Part shown: positions 9,201 to 19,284 of the stretch, piece by piece
Position numbering within the stretch: position 1 is the first letter of the stretch
Layout of the letters: the number at the start of each line of letters is the position of its first letter
Source of the DNA: Hyphomonas sp.
GTDB taxonomy: Bacteria; Pseudomonadota; Alphaproteobacteria; Caulobacterales; Hyphomonadaceae
Reading direction: 5' to 3'
Assembly (NCBI RefSeq): GCF_018402285.1
Contig: NZ_JAGYJH010000001.1
Coordinates: 1-64,000, forward strand
DNA: 64,000 bases
The notes under the pieces: model-generated
Database searches by the model: none
Told to the model about the DNA's origin: nothing
What the model saw: the letters and a program-made list of their open reading frames with translations, nothing else
Translations under genes and position numbers: made by a program

Positions 9201-10232
9201 TTATCCCTTCAGGAAGGCCAGCGCCTTGACCGCGTCCATCGGACGGGCAAAGGCATAGCCCTGCGCATGGTCAAAGCCGAGCGCACGCAGGCGGCTGGCG
9301 TCTTCGCGCTTCTCCACGCCCTCGGCGGTGGACGACATGCCGAGCCGGCTCGCCAGAAGCGTGATGGTGGAGAGGATCGTGTCGTTGCGGTGCTGGCCAA
9401 GGCGGCTGGTCAGTCCATGATCGATCTTTAGGCTGTCGAACGGCAGGTCCGCCAGCCAGGCAAAGGAGGAATGCCCGGTGCCGAAATCATCGAGCACCAG
9501 CCCGGCCCCGACTGCTTTCAGCGCCATCGCGGCGGCCAGCGACTGGGTCTCGTCGCGCAGCGCCGCCTGCTCGGTCAGCTCCATGCGCAGCGCCCGCTCG
9601 GGCAGCTTGTAGCCATTCATCAGCGCCTCGATCAGCGCTGGCAGCGTGCTCTTGGTCAGCTCCCGCGCAGTAAGGTTCACATGCATGAAGATGTCGTCGC
9701 GCTTTGCCCCCTCGCGCAGGTTCGAGAGGGTCTCAGCCGAGCGGATCAGCATGTTGGAGGCCAGCGCCTGGTCCTCATAGCGGCTCGGCGGGGCGTTCAC
9801 TTCCATCCCGTCCCAGCGCGCCAGCGCCTCGAAACCGACCACCCGGCCATCGCGCAGCGAGATGATCGGCTGGTAGACCGGCATCAGGTCCGGGCCGGGG
9901 CGCATGTCGCTCGGGTCGATCTCCGGGAAAGTCTCGCCCGACAGCAGCATGCCGCGCGCTTCACTGTCGGTCACGAAGGCGCCGACGAAATGGATGTCCC
10001 GTCCGTTGGAGAGGCGCAGGCCGCAGCGCACCGGACCGCCCTCGCCGGTGGAGAGCGCCTTGGCCAGCCGGCCCCGGCTGAGGCCCTCGACCATCTTCTC
10101 CAGCGCGTCGATGGACCAGTCCCCCGACAGGTCGGAGAGCAGGGTGCCGGTCGGCGCCTCGATGACGAGCCGTCCGGCCTCGCCGCGCCAGTGCCAGTTG
10201 CCCTGCGGCTCATTAGGGGTGGGTTTTGCCAT
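9201..10232 (-). CDS. EAL-domain cyclic-di-GMP phosphodiesterase
   Basis: 343-residue cytoplasmic protein with no membrane helices. Residues 1-110 form an N-terminal region of uncertain fold, possibly PAS-like (LSNGRDIHFVGAFVTDSEARG). The rest is an EAL domain with its signature EAL at 135-137. Catalytic and metal positions appear intact: VNL(TAREL), ELTEQ, LDDFGTG, KIDHG, AEGVEK, QGYAFARP. It is therefore expected to hydrolyse c-di-GMP. There is no GGDEF partner. It shares a strand and a 5-base gap with the SUFU gene downstream, and lies 13 bases from the GNAT gene upstream. Confidence 0.93.
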   Translation of the reverse strand: MAKPTPNEPQGNWHWRGEAGRLVIEAPTGTLLSDLSGDWSIDALEKMVEGLSRGRLAKALSTGEGGPVRCGLRLSNGRDIHFVGAFVTDSEARGMLLSGETFPEIDPSDMRPGPDLMPVYQPIISLRDGRVVGFEALARWDGMEVNAPPSRYEDQALASNMLIRSAETLSNLREGAKRDDIFMHVNLTARELTKSTLPALIEALMNGYKLPERALRMELTEQAALRDETQSLAAAMALKAVGAGLVLDDFGTGHSSFAWLADLPFDSLKIDHGLTSRLGQHRNDTILSTITLLASRLGMSSTAEGVEKREDASRLRALGFDHAQGYAFARPMDAVKALAFLKG

Positions 10233-10245
10233 GTGTTCTTGTTAC

Positions 10246-10815
10246 CTAGCGGCGAATATCCGCTCTGACGAGAGCGAAAAGGATATGGTCGCGGCGCTGC
10301 CCGGCAATTTCCAGATAAGCGCTCGCCCGCCCCTCTTCAGCAAATCCCGTGCCTTCCAGCACCCGGCGGGAGCGCTCATTCTCCGGAACGATGCCTGCTT
10401 CGATACGCGCCAGGTTAAGCATCGGAAACGCCCATGTGCACAGGGTTTGCACCGCTTCGCGCATATAGCCCTGCCCGGCATGGGGCTCGCCCATCCAGTA
10501 ACCAAGGCTGGCGCTGTTGGCCGGCCAGGGGCGCACCTGTGTCAGGGAGGCACCGCCCAGGAGGGCATTGTCGCTATGGCGGCGGATCAGGAACACATAG
10601 CCCGTCCCGGCTTTCCAGGCCTTGGTCCAGACATTCACGCGCCTCTGCCAGTCCTTCCGGCTCAGCGCGTCGCTGGGCCAGCTCGGCTCCCAGGGCTCCA
10701 GATAGGTGCGGCTTACCGCCCGCAGCGCCGCCCAGTCCTCATAGTCAGGCCGGCGCGCCGCCATCAGCGCCAGCCGCTCTGCCGGGATCACCGTATCGAG
10801 CGGCACATATGCCAT
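10246..10815 (-). CDS. GNAT family N-acetyltransferase (RimJ/RimL type)
   Basis: 189-residue acetyl-CoA-dependent acetyltransferase. The RimJ/RimL pattern is clear: RRPDYEDWAALRAVSRTYLEPWEP, then LGYWMGEPHAGQGYMREAVQTL as the acetyl-CoA-binding loop, and LARIEAGIVPENERSRRVLEGTGF near the C-terminus. The substrate may be a ribosomal protein N-terminus, but the family is broad. The ATG at 10815 lies 9 bases after the thrC stop with AGGCGG ahead of it, so the gene is in the thrC transcription unit. Confidence 0.9.
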   Translation of the reverse strand: MAYVPLDTVIPAERLALMAARRPDYEDWAALRAVSRTYLEPWEPSWPSDALSRKDWQRRVNVWTKAWKAGTGYVFLIRRHSDNALLGGASLTQVRPWPANSASLGYWMGEPHAGQGYMREAVQTLCTWAFPMLNLARIEAGIVPENERSRRVLEGTGFAEEGRASAYLEIAGQRRDHILFALVRADIRR

Positions 10816-10824
10816 GGCAGCCGC

Positions 10825-12207
10825 CTAGCCCGCGAACGCCGCGACGCGCGCGCGCACCGCCGCCGGGTCTGCCGGCATCCGTTCGAACACTTCGCCGCGG
10901 AGGCTCAACCCGGCGCAGCGGCTCGGCAGAGGCGCGTCCTCGCCGGTCGCTTCCCTGACGGTCTCGGGAAACTTCGTCGCCGCCGCCGTCGCCAGCACGA
11001 TGGTTGCCACCGCGTCCGACGGCTTCAGGCGCCGCGCCAGATGCGTGCCCACCGCCGTATGCGGACAGATCAGCCAGCCGGTTTCCTGCCGGAAGCGTTC
11101 CATCTCGGCCAGCGTATCGGCATTGCCGACAGACGCCGCCGTCAGGCCGGTGCAGGAGAGCCGCGTGCGGGCGGCCTCGGGAATGTCCACCTCGCCCGCC
11201 TGCGCATAGGTCTCATAGGTGCGCCGCACCGCGTCCGCATCCCGGCCAGTCACCTCAAACAGCAGCCGCTCGAAGTTCGACGGCACGGCAATGTCCATCG
11301 CCGGGCTTGGTGTCGCCACCGCCGCAGCCCGCGTCATCTTTCCGGTATTGAACACCCGGGCCAGCGTGTCGTTCTCGTTGACCGCGCACTGGATCTCGAG
11401 GCCGCCGGGCAGCAGGCCGCAGCGTGCTGCCACATAGCCTGCCAGCGCGTCACCCATATTGCCGCTCGGGACCACGAAGCGCAGCGCCCGGTGGCCAAGC
11501 TGCGCGCTGGCCGTGGCGTAATAGACTGACTGGGCCGCAATCCGCGCCCAGTTGATCGAGTTGACGCCCGAGAGGCCGATCCCGGCGGCGAACGCCTTGT
11601 CCGCGAACATCGACTTGACCATCGACTGGCAATCATCGAAGTCACCGTCCACGGCGATGTTGAGGACGTTCTCTGCCCCGGTCGTCGTCATGAACAGGCG
11701 CTGCACCGGCGAGACCCGCTCATGCGGATGCAGGATCACGAGGCGTACATTCTTCGCCCCGGCAAACGCGCCAGCGGCGGCCCCGCCGGTATCCCCGGAG
11801 GTCGCGCAGGTCACCGTCATCCGCTGGCCCGACAGGCCGAGGAGATAGTCATAGATCTGGCCGATGATCTGCATCGCCACATCCTTGAAGGCGAGCGTCG
11901 GCCCATGGTGCAGCTCCATAAGCCACAGGCCCGGCCCGGCCTGCGTCAGCGGCGCCACCGAGCGGTGGGCAAACCGGCCATAAGCCCGCTGGCAGAGGCG
12001 GGCCATGACATCCCTGGGGATCGCGTCCCCGGCAAAGGCGGAAAGAATGCGCGCAGCCGTCTCGGCATAAGGTTCACCCGCCTTCGCCGGCGCAATCTGC
12101 GGCCAGCTTTCGGGCACGTAGAGCCCGCCATCGGCAGCCAGGCCCGCCAGGCACGCCCCGGCAAAATCCACAGGCTCGGCCTGACCCCGGGTCGAAACAT
12201 ACTTCAC
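10825..12207 (-). CDS. thrC: Threonine synthase
   Basis: PLP enzyme converting O-phosphohomoserine to threonine. It has 460 residues, the longer bacterial type with an N-terminal domain (MKYVSTRGQAEPVDFAGACLAGLAADGG). The PLP lysine is Lys108 in HHGPTLAFKD. Other family segments are TCATSGDTGGAAAGAF and VPSGNMGDALAGY. Its ATG overlaps the surf1 stop by 4 bases (ATGA), so it is translationally coupled to the end of the cytochrome oxidase operon. hom is encoded 25 kb away. Confidence 0.96.
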   Translation of the reverse strand: MKYVSTRGQAEPVDFAGACLAGLAADGGLYVPESWPQIAPAKAGEPYAETAARILSAFAGDAIPRDVMARLCQRAYGRFAHRSVAPLTQAGPGLWLMELHHGPTLAFKDVAMQIIGQIYDYLLGLSGQRMTVTCATSGDTGGAAAGAFAGAKNVRLVILHPHERVSPVQRLFMTTTGAENVLNIAVDGDFDDCQSMVKSMFADKAFAAGIGLSGVNSINWARIAAQSVYYATASAQLGHRALRFVVPSGNMGDALAGYVAARCGLLPGGLEIQCAVNENDTLARVFNTGKMTRAAAVATPSPAMDIAVPSNFERLLFEVTGRDADAVRRTYETYAQAGEVDIPEAARTRLSCTGLTAASVGNADTLAEMERFRQETGWLICPHTAVGTHLARRLKPSDAVATIVLATAAATKFPETVREATGEDAPLPSRCAGLSLRGEVFERMPADPAAVRARVAAFAG

Positions 12208-12887
12208 TCACTCGTCTCCCGCCTGAAGCGCAGCCGCCCGCGCTGGTAATGGAAGGCCAGATACACACCGACAAGCGCCATGGCGAGGCCCCACCAGGTG
12301 ATCGCATAGCCAAAATGGCGCTCCGGCGGCAGGCGCTCGGCATCGCCCGGCTGGAGCAGAGGATTGGCGACCGGCTGAGGCGCCGGATCATCCATCCGCA
12401 TCAGCGTTTCCGGCTCGAACACGCGGGGGATCACCCGCGCTGCCTGATCTGCCGGCAGCGACGCGGCCAGCCGCTCGGGATCGAGCGCATAGTAGATGCC
12501 CTTCTCCGGCTCATCCGGCGTGGTGAAGGCATTGCGCCGCTGGGGCGGATGCCACAGGCCCCGCAGGGTCAGCGTCTCGGGAGCTTCGGCAACCCTTACC
12601 GGCGGCGGCTCGATCGAATAGGCAATGGAGACCGGCAGGAAGAGGATACCCTCGGCCGTTTCGAACGCGGTCACCTGGCGCCAGGCCGCGTCGCCATCAG
12701 CATAGGCATAAACGGTCCGCTCCGTGCCGGGCAGTGTTGTGCCGGCGAGCTCGGCCCAGTCGGGCGCCACGCCCTTCTGCGCCATCTTCTCCCCATACCG
12801 GGCCCATTGCCAGTTCCCGAACATGATCAGGATGGAAAAACAGATGATGCTCAGCACGGTCATCACGGGCAAAGGACGAAACATCAT
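12204..12887 (-). CDS. SURF1 family cytochrome oxidase biogenesis protein
   Basis: Inner-membrane assembly factor for haem A insertion into subunit I. The topology is typical: one N-terminal helix (VMTVLSIICFSILIMFGNWQWARY), a periplasmic domain with LRGLWHP and a closing helix (ITWWGLAMALVGVYLAFHYQRGR). About 227 residues from the MM start at 12887. The frame stays open to 13073, but that stretch is Pro/Arg-rich and unlike the family. No strong ribosome site is seen at 12887, so the start is moderately sure. It sits between ctaE and thrC, the usual alphaproteobacterial order. Confidence 0.88.
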   Translation of the reverse strand: MMFRPLPVMTVLSIICFSILIMFGNWQWARYGEKMAQKGVAPDWAELAGTTLPGTERTVYAYADGDAAWRQVTAFETAEGILFLPVSIAYSIEPPPVRVAEAPETLTLRGLWHPPQRRNAFTTPDEPEKGIYYALDPERLAASLPADQAARVIPRVFEPETLMRMDDPAPQPVANPLLQPGDAERLPPERHFGYAITWWGLAMALVGVYLAFHYQRGRLRFRRETSE

Positions 12888-13009
12888 GGGGTCATATCCG
12901 CGACAGGTTCTGACAGGCAGGAACACCAGAAAGACAAAGCCCGCCAGCGTGGGAACACCGGCGGGCCAGATTGTGTCACCGTGGGCCGCCCGGGGAGGCG
13001 GCAGCCGGC

Positions 13010-13888
13010 TTAGTGGCCCCCGCCGTGCACCAGATGTGGCACAACATAGACGAAGGCAAAGAGGAAGAGCCACACGACGTCCACGAAGTGCCAGTACCAG
13101 GCGGCAAACTCGAAGCCGAGATGTTTCTTGGGGGTGAGGTTACCGGCATACATGCGGATCAGGCAGACGATCAGGAAGATCGTGCCGATGACGACGTGGG
13201 CACCGTGGAAGCCGGTGGCCATGTAGAAGGCCGAGCCATAAAGGGTGCCGTCAAAGGTGAAGCCGGCATGGCTGTATTCGAGAACCTGAAGCGCCGTGAA
13301 GCCGAGGCCGAGCAGGATCGTGAGCCAGAGGCCAAGCTTGGCGCCGTTCATGTCGCCATGGGCGAGGGCATGGTGGGCCCAGGTCACCGTGGTGCCCGAG
13401 AGCAGCAGGACAAGGGTGTTCATCAGCGGCAGGTGGAAGGGATCAAACGTGGTCACTTCTGCCGGCGGCCACTGCGCAAAGCGGTTGAGCCCATCGGCGA
13501 ACAGGGCGTTTGCCGAATCCCAGGTTGCGCCGACGCGGGCGTCCCAGAAGATGGAAAATTCAAAGAACGACCAGAACCAGGCCACGAAGAACATCACTTC
13601 AGAGGCGATGAACAGGATCATGCCATAGCGCAGGCCGATTTCCACCACAGGGGTGTGATCGCCGGTGCGGCCTTCCTTGATGACGGTCGCCCACCAGCCG
13701 AACATGACCCAGAAGACCATGGCAAAGCCGATCGCCATCAGCCACCAGGTGCCTTCAGCCAGGCCAAAGAGGCCTTTCATGTAGGTCACACTGCCGATTG
13801 CGAGAACGGTGACCGCCAGCGAGCCAAGGAGCGGCCAAGGCGAGGGGTTCACCAGATGATAATCGTGTTTGACGTCGCTGCCGGCCAT
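13010..13888 (-). CDS. ctaE: Cytochrome c oxidase subunit III
   Basis: 292-residue integral membrane subunit of the aa3-type oxidase, with seven predicted helices. Typical segments are [16 protein letters not shown] at the start, [35 protein letters not shown] and the C-terminal [16 protein letters not shown]. The conserved Glu in SEVMFF is present. It belongs to the leftward cta operon, 75 bases after ctaG. Confidence 0.97.
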   Translation of the reverse strand: MAGSDVKHDYHLVNPSPWPLLGSLAVTVLAIGSVTYMKGLFGLAEGTWWLMAIGFAMVFWVMFGWWATVIKEGRTGDHTPVVEIGLRYGMILFIASEVMFFVAWFWSFFEFSIFWDARVGATWDSANALFADGLNRFAQWPPAEVTTFDPFHLPLMNTLVLLLSGTTVTWAHHALAHGDMNGAKLGLWLTILLGLGFTALQVLEYSHAGFTFDGTLYGSAFYMATGFHGAHVVIGTIFLIVCLIRMYAGNLTPKKHLGFEFAAWYWHFVDVVWLFLFAFVYVVPHLVHGGGH

Positions 13889-13963
13889 TATTCAATCCCC
13901 TCCGGAATCGCATGTATTTCTCTGGCGCTGTTTATCGCCAGCGCGAGGCTTTTCGCAACTGTT

Positions 13964-14572
13964 TCAGCCCGGCGTGGCCGGATTTGCCGCACCCCCGGCC
14001 GCAGGGGCCGCAGTTGGCACAGGCCCCGACACTTCCGTTCTGGGCCCATAGTAAGTGCCGCTGTCAAAGAAGGTATAGCTGAGCGTGATGGTTTCCATAT
14101 TCTTCGCCACCCGGTCTTCGATCATGTTGGGCGAGATGAAATAGACCACCGGCAGCTTGCGCGTTTCGCCCGCCGCAATCACCCGCTCGGAAAAGCAGAA
14201 GCATTCCAGCTTGTTGAAATAAGGCCCCGCCATGTGGGGGGTCACGTTATAGCTTGCGATGACGCGGATTTCCGATGCCGTGGGGTTGGTCACCTCATAG
14301 AAGGCGAGGCCATGCTGACCGATCTGGACGGTCTGCGAGACCTGCATCGGGCGGAACTGAAGCGGGCTGTCGGCGACATTTGCATCGAAGCGGACCTCAA
14401 CGGTCTGCTCCAACATTTCCTTCGGGCCTTCGGTTGCCACCCGCGTGGTGCCGCCAAAGCCGGTGACCTCGCAGAAGGCCGAATAGAGCGGCTCGGCCGC
14501 AAAGGCGAGGGTCAGCATGCCCGCGGCAAAGCCCCCGGCGATCATCCCGATCTTTGTGTTTGAAAGTCCCAT
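13964..14572 (-). CDS. ctaG: Cytochrome c oxidase assembly protein CtaG/Cox11 (copper delivery)
   Basis: Membrane-anchored periplasmic protein that delivers copper to the CuB site. It has 202 residues: an N-terminal helix (IGMIAGGFAAGMLTLAFAAEPLYSAFC) and an immunoglobulin-like domain with the copper-binding motif ECFCFSE. QVFFD-type positions are replaced locally but the Cys pair is intact. Its ATG overlaps the preceding stop in TAATG, with GGGGAGG just ahead, so it is translationally coupled to the small membrane gene upstream. Confidence 0.95.
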   Translation of the reverse strand: MGLSNTKIGMIAGGFAAGMLTLAFAAEPLYSAFCEVTGFGGTTRVATEGPKEMLEQTVEVRFDANVADSPLQFRPMQVSQTVQIGQHGLAFYEVTNPTASEIRVIASYNVTPHMAGPYFNKLECFCFSERVIAAGETRKLPVVYFISPNMIEDRVAKNMETITLSYTFFDSGTYYGPRTEVSGPVPTAAPAAGGAANPATPG

Positions 14573-14745
14573 TACATCCTCCCCGAAATGCCTGTGCCGG
14601 TTGTCAGCCGCACGATCGTGGTAATCATCACCAGCAGGACAAATCCGGCCAGCGCAAGGCCGAGCCAGAGATTGCGCTTCTTGCGGGCAGCCAGTTCTTC
14701 CGGTGTAGTCGCGCGGACGTCCGGCTTCAGCGTGGGGTCTTCCAT
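14572..14745 (-). CDS. Small single-pass membrane protein of the cta operon (CoxF-like)
   Basis: 57 residues: a polar N-terminus (MEDPTLKPDVRATTPEELAARKKRN) and one hydrophobic helix (LWLGLALAGFVLLVMITTIV). Small proteins of this kind lie between ctaB and ctaG in many alphaproteobacteria, and their role in oxidase assembly is not established. GGAGCC precedes the ATG. The ctaB stop is 1 base upstream and the gene's own stop overlaps the ctaG start, so it sits inside a tightly coupled operon. An upstream in-frame start at 14805 would overlap ctaB and is less likely. Confidence 0.85.
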   Translation of the reverse strand: MEDPTLKPDVRATTPEELAARKKRNLWLGLALAGFVLLVMITTIVRLTTGTGISGRM

Positions 14746-14746
14746 A

Positions 14747-15646
14747 TCAGGCTCCAAAGACCGGGAAGTGCAGCCCGGCAGCATGCTCTGCCAGCACCGC
14801 GCCAAACAGCGCGAAGAGGTAGAGGATCGAGAAAAGGAATGTATTGCGGGCGAGCTTCATGTCAGCCCCCGGCGCGCCCTCGTCCCCCGCCTTAGAGCGC
14901 AGGATCCCCAGCGCGCAGGCGAGGAAGACAAGTCCGAGCGCGCCCGCCGTCACGCCATAGATCCAGCCGCCAAGGCCGGTGGCCAGCGGGCTGAGCGAGA
15001 CCGGGATCAGTACCAGCGTATAGATGAGGATCTGCAGCCGCGTCGCCCTGGCGCCGTGCGTCACGGGCAGCATCGGCACGGACACCTTGGCGTATTCCTT
15101 GTGGGCCAGCAGCGACAGCGCCCAGAAATGCGGGGGCGTCCAGAAGAAGATGATGGCGAAGAGTATCCAGGCATCAAGGGGTGTGTTGCCGGTGACGGCG
15201 GCCCAGCCGATGACCGGCGGGAACGCCCCGGCCCCGCCGCCGATGACGATATTCTGCGGGGTCGCCCGCTTCAGCCACATCGTATAGATGACGCCGTAAT
15301 AGAAGATCGAGAAGGCGAGCAGCGCGGCCGCGAGCCAGTTGGACGCCAGCCACATCAGCATCACCGAGACGCCCGACATGATGAGCCCCATCGTGAGGGC
15401 TTCGTCTTTCGGCACGGCGCCCGACGGAATCGGCCGCGTGGACGTGCGGCTCATGATGGCGTCGATGTCGGCATCATACCACATATTGATGGCGCCTGCC
15501 GCGCCTGAGCCGAGCGCAACGGCCAGCACGGCAATCGCCGCCATGGCCGGATGCATCATCACGCCCGTGATTCCGCTGGCGGCGGCCAGACCTGCGACAG
15601 CTGTAAACACCACCAGCATCATGATGCGGGGCTTCATCAGGTTCAC
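14747..15646 (-). CDS. ctaB: Protoheme IX farnesyltransferase (haem O synthase), 5' end frameshifted
   Basis: UbiA-family membrane prenyltransferase making haem O from protohaem. The Asp-rich motifs are present (NMWYDADIDAIMSRTSTRPIP and a second loop with DAWILFAIIFFWTPPHFWALSL). The open frame begins with a GTG at 15646 inside the expected N-terminus (VNLMKPRIMMLVVFTAVAG). Upstream, an ATG at 15698 with GAGGCC ahead starts MTELTAPPEASRDGD and stops. Dropping one C from the C5 run (15676-15680) gives MTELTAPLKRPATATDYV joined to VNLMKPR, a normal CtaB N-terminus of about 316 residues in total. The true gene is therefore probably 14747-15698. Confidence 0.92.
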   Translation of the reverse strand: MNLMKPRIMMLVVFTAVAGLAAASGITGVMMHPAMAAIAVLAVALGSGAAGAINMWYDADIDAIMSRTSTRPIPSGAVPKDEALTMGLIMSGVSVMLMWLASNWLAAALLAFSIFYYGVIYTMWLKRATPQNIVIGGGAGAFPPVIGWAAVTGNTPLDAWILFAIIFFWTPPHFWALSLLAHKEYAKVSVPMLPVTHGARATRLQILIYTLVLIPVSLSPLATGLGGWIYGVTAGALGLVFLACALGILRSKAGDEGAPGADMKLARNTFLFSILYLFALFGAVLAEHAAGLHFPVFGA

Positions 15647-15808
15647 ATAGTCAGTCGCCGTCGCGGGACGCTTCAGGGGGTGCTGTCAGCTCAGTCATCT
15701 TTGAGGCCTCTCTCCGGCCGTCTAAACGAAGCGGCCCACACGCTTTTGCGCGAGGGCCGCCCCGGTTGGTTTAATTCTCCAGCCCGGTGCGGCGGGCCTG
15801 GCCAGTGC

Positions 15809-17521
<1,713 letters not shown>

Positions 17522-18505
17522 TTAGTTGGAAGCAAAATTAGTGCCGGCGTCAGCCGTGGCAATCTGGCGGACCGACGCAGCTGCGGCGTCGAAGTCACCC
17601 GCCTTCATCAGCTCTGCCCAGGCATCGAATTGCGCCTGCGGAACAACGCGCACTTCGATGGGCATGTAGGCATGGTCAACGCCGCAAAGCTCGGAACACT
17701 GGCCATAATACACGCCCGGCTCCTTCACGAGGAACCAGCCTTCGTTGAGGCGGCCAGGAATGGCATCGACCTTGATGGCAAACGCCGGAACAGCCCAGGA
17801 ATGGATCACGTCCGCAGCGGCGGTATAGAAGCGGACATAGCGGTCAGCGGGCACAACCATCGGATAGTCGGTGCTCAGGAGCCGCAGGCCATCGGTCGGG
17901 TCAGAACTGCGGCCCTTGTGGAGGCCGTTGGAAACGAACTCCACCGGAAGGCCTGCCTCATCGACGATGTCGGCATAGGTGTAGGTCCAGTTCCACTGGT
18001 TGCCCTGGATCTTGACGTTGACAAAGCCAGCCTCGGCCGCGTCGGGGAAATAATCCCTGGTGAAGGCCTGGTGCTCGGCCGACTTTCCCTCGGCCAGCAG
18101 CTGCTTGGAGGTGGCAACGATCTGGCCAAGGTTGGGCGAGACGTTCTGGTAATAGAGGTTGGGGAAGGACAGGCCTGCAATACCGACCAGGATGAGCGCC
18201 GGGACAACCGTCCACACGATCTCGACCGTCGTGTTGTGGCTAAACTTGCGGGACACCTTGTTGGCCTTGGTGTTGTAACGCACCACGACCCAGATGAGCA
18301 GTGCCAGCACCAGCAGCGTGATCGCCGTGATGATCACGAGCAGCACGTTGTGGAAGTCATGTACACGCTCGGCGATTCGCGTTGCCGCGGGCTGCATGTT
18401 GATCGCGCCGTCTACGGGCTCGGCCGCGAAGGCAGGTCCGGCCAGCAAGGCAGCGGAGAAGGCGGCAAGGATGTGTCGCACGGATTCAACCCCAATTCGT
18501 CTCAA
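17522..18505 (-). CDS. ctaC: Cytochrome c oxidase subunit II
   Basis: 327-residue membrane-anchored subunit that accepts electrons from cytochrome c. It has a signal peptide (HILAAFSAALLAGPAFAAEP), two membrane helices (VLLVIITAITLLVLALLIWVV; IVWTVVPALILVGIAGL) and a periplasmic cupredoxin domain. All CuA ligands are visible in YGQCSELCGVDHAYMPIEV. The TTG at 18505 has AGAGG five bases upstream and was kept; a GTG at 18481 is an alternative. It is the first gene of the oxidase operon and diverges from a TPR gene 128 bases away. Confidence 0.97.
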   Translation of the reverse strand: MRRIGVESVRHILAAFSAALLAGPAFAAEPVDGAINMQPAATRIAERVHDFHNVLLVIITAITLLVLALLIWVVVRYNTKANKVSRKFSHNTTVEIVWTVVPALILVGIAGLSFPNLYYQNVSPNLGQIVATSKQLLAEGKSAEHQAFTRDYFPDAAEAGFVNVKIQGNQWNWTYTYADIVDEAGLPVEFVSNGLHKGRSSDPTDGLRLLSTDYPMVVPADRYVRFYTAAADVIHSWAVPAFAIKVDAIPGRLNEGWFLVKEPGVYYGQCSELCGVDHAYMPIEVRVVPQAQFDAWAELMKAGDFDAAAASVRQIATADAGTNFASN

Positions 18506-18633
18506 TTTGGCCTCTAACTATACCAGCCGCGCCGGGAACCCCAGCGTTTTCCGCGCTCAAAATTGTCGCAGCGCATCGCCGGGCCAGAGGGGGTGTGCTA
18601 TACTCCTTCGACCACCGGATACGGGAGGAAAAC

Positions 18634-19185
18634 ATGATCCGTACAGTTGTATTTGCGGCAGTTCTGGCCGCCCTGGCCCCCACCGCTGCGGCCCAGGTCA
18701 CCGTCATCGGTGGCGGCCTGGCCAAGGATTGTTACCAAGCGGCGAAATACCGGTTGATGTCCGAGGCGGCTGCCGAAGCCCTGTGCACCAAGGCGCTCGA
18801 GCATGAAGCGCTCAATCTCAGCAACCGCGCGGCCACCTTCACCAATCGCGGCGTCCTGCGCATGCGGCAGGGCAAGCTCGACACGGCCCTGAGCGATTAC
18901 AGCGCTTCCAAGCGCATTTCCCCCGATTCCGGACCGACCTGGCTGAACGAAGGCGCCGCCTTCATCCTCAAGCAGGACTACAACTCCGCCCTCGTGTCGC
19001 TGGACCGGGCTATCGAGCTCGACTCGATCGACCTTTACGCCGCCTATTACAACCGCGCCCTGGCCCGCGAGCGTACGGGCGATGTGGAAGGGGCCTATTA
19101 CGACTTCTTGAAGTCCAAGGAACTCAACCCCGACTACACCCCGACGGACGACCAGCTCGCCCGCTTCACGGTGAATACGAACTGA
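18634..19185 (+). CDS. Periplasmic tetratricopeptide-repeat protein
   Basis: 183 residues with a signal peptide (MIRTVVFAAVLAALAPTAAAQ) and about three TPR units: AATFTNRGVLRMRQGKLDTALSDY, PTWLNEGAAFILKQDYNSALVSL and LYAAYYNRALARERTGDVEGAY. The N-terminal region has two cysteines (KDCYQAAKYR, EALCTKAL) that could form a disulfide. The start at 18634 has GGGAGGAAAAC ahead. A TATACT -10-like hexamer lies near 18599. Partners are unknown; the protein probably acts as a binding scaffold in the periplasm. Confidence 0.85.
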   Translation: MIRTVVFAAVLAALAPTAAAQVTVIGGGLAKDCYQAAKYRLMSEAAAEALCTKALEHEALNLSNRAATFTNRGVLRMRQGKLDTALSDYSASKRISPDSGPTWLNEGAAFILKQDYNSALVSLDRAIELDSIDLYAAYYNRALARERTGDVEGAYYDFLKSKELNPDYTPTDDQLARFTVNTN

Positions 19186-19284
19186 AATTCAGGGGGCCAA
19201 ATGTGACGATTGGCCCCCACCGCTGTCAGATGAACCCGCAGGCTGAGGCTTGTACCCGGACAGGTTCGCCCGCATCTTGGGGAC

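Noticed and set aside
12971-14563. 530-codon plus-strand frame across ctaE and ctaG
   Set aside because: It runs antisense through two conserved oxidase genes and the gap between them, and no domain is visible.
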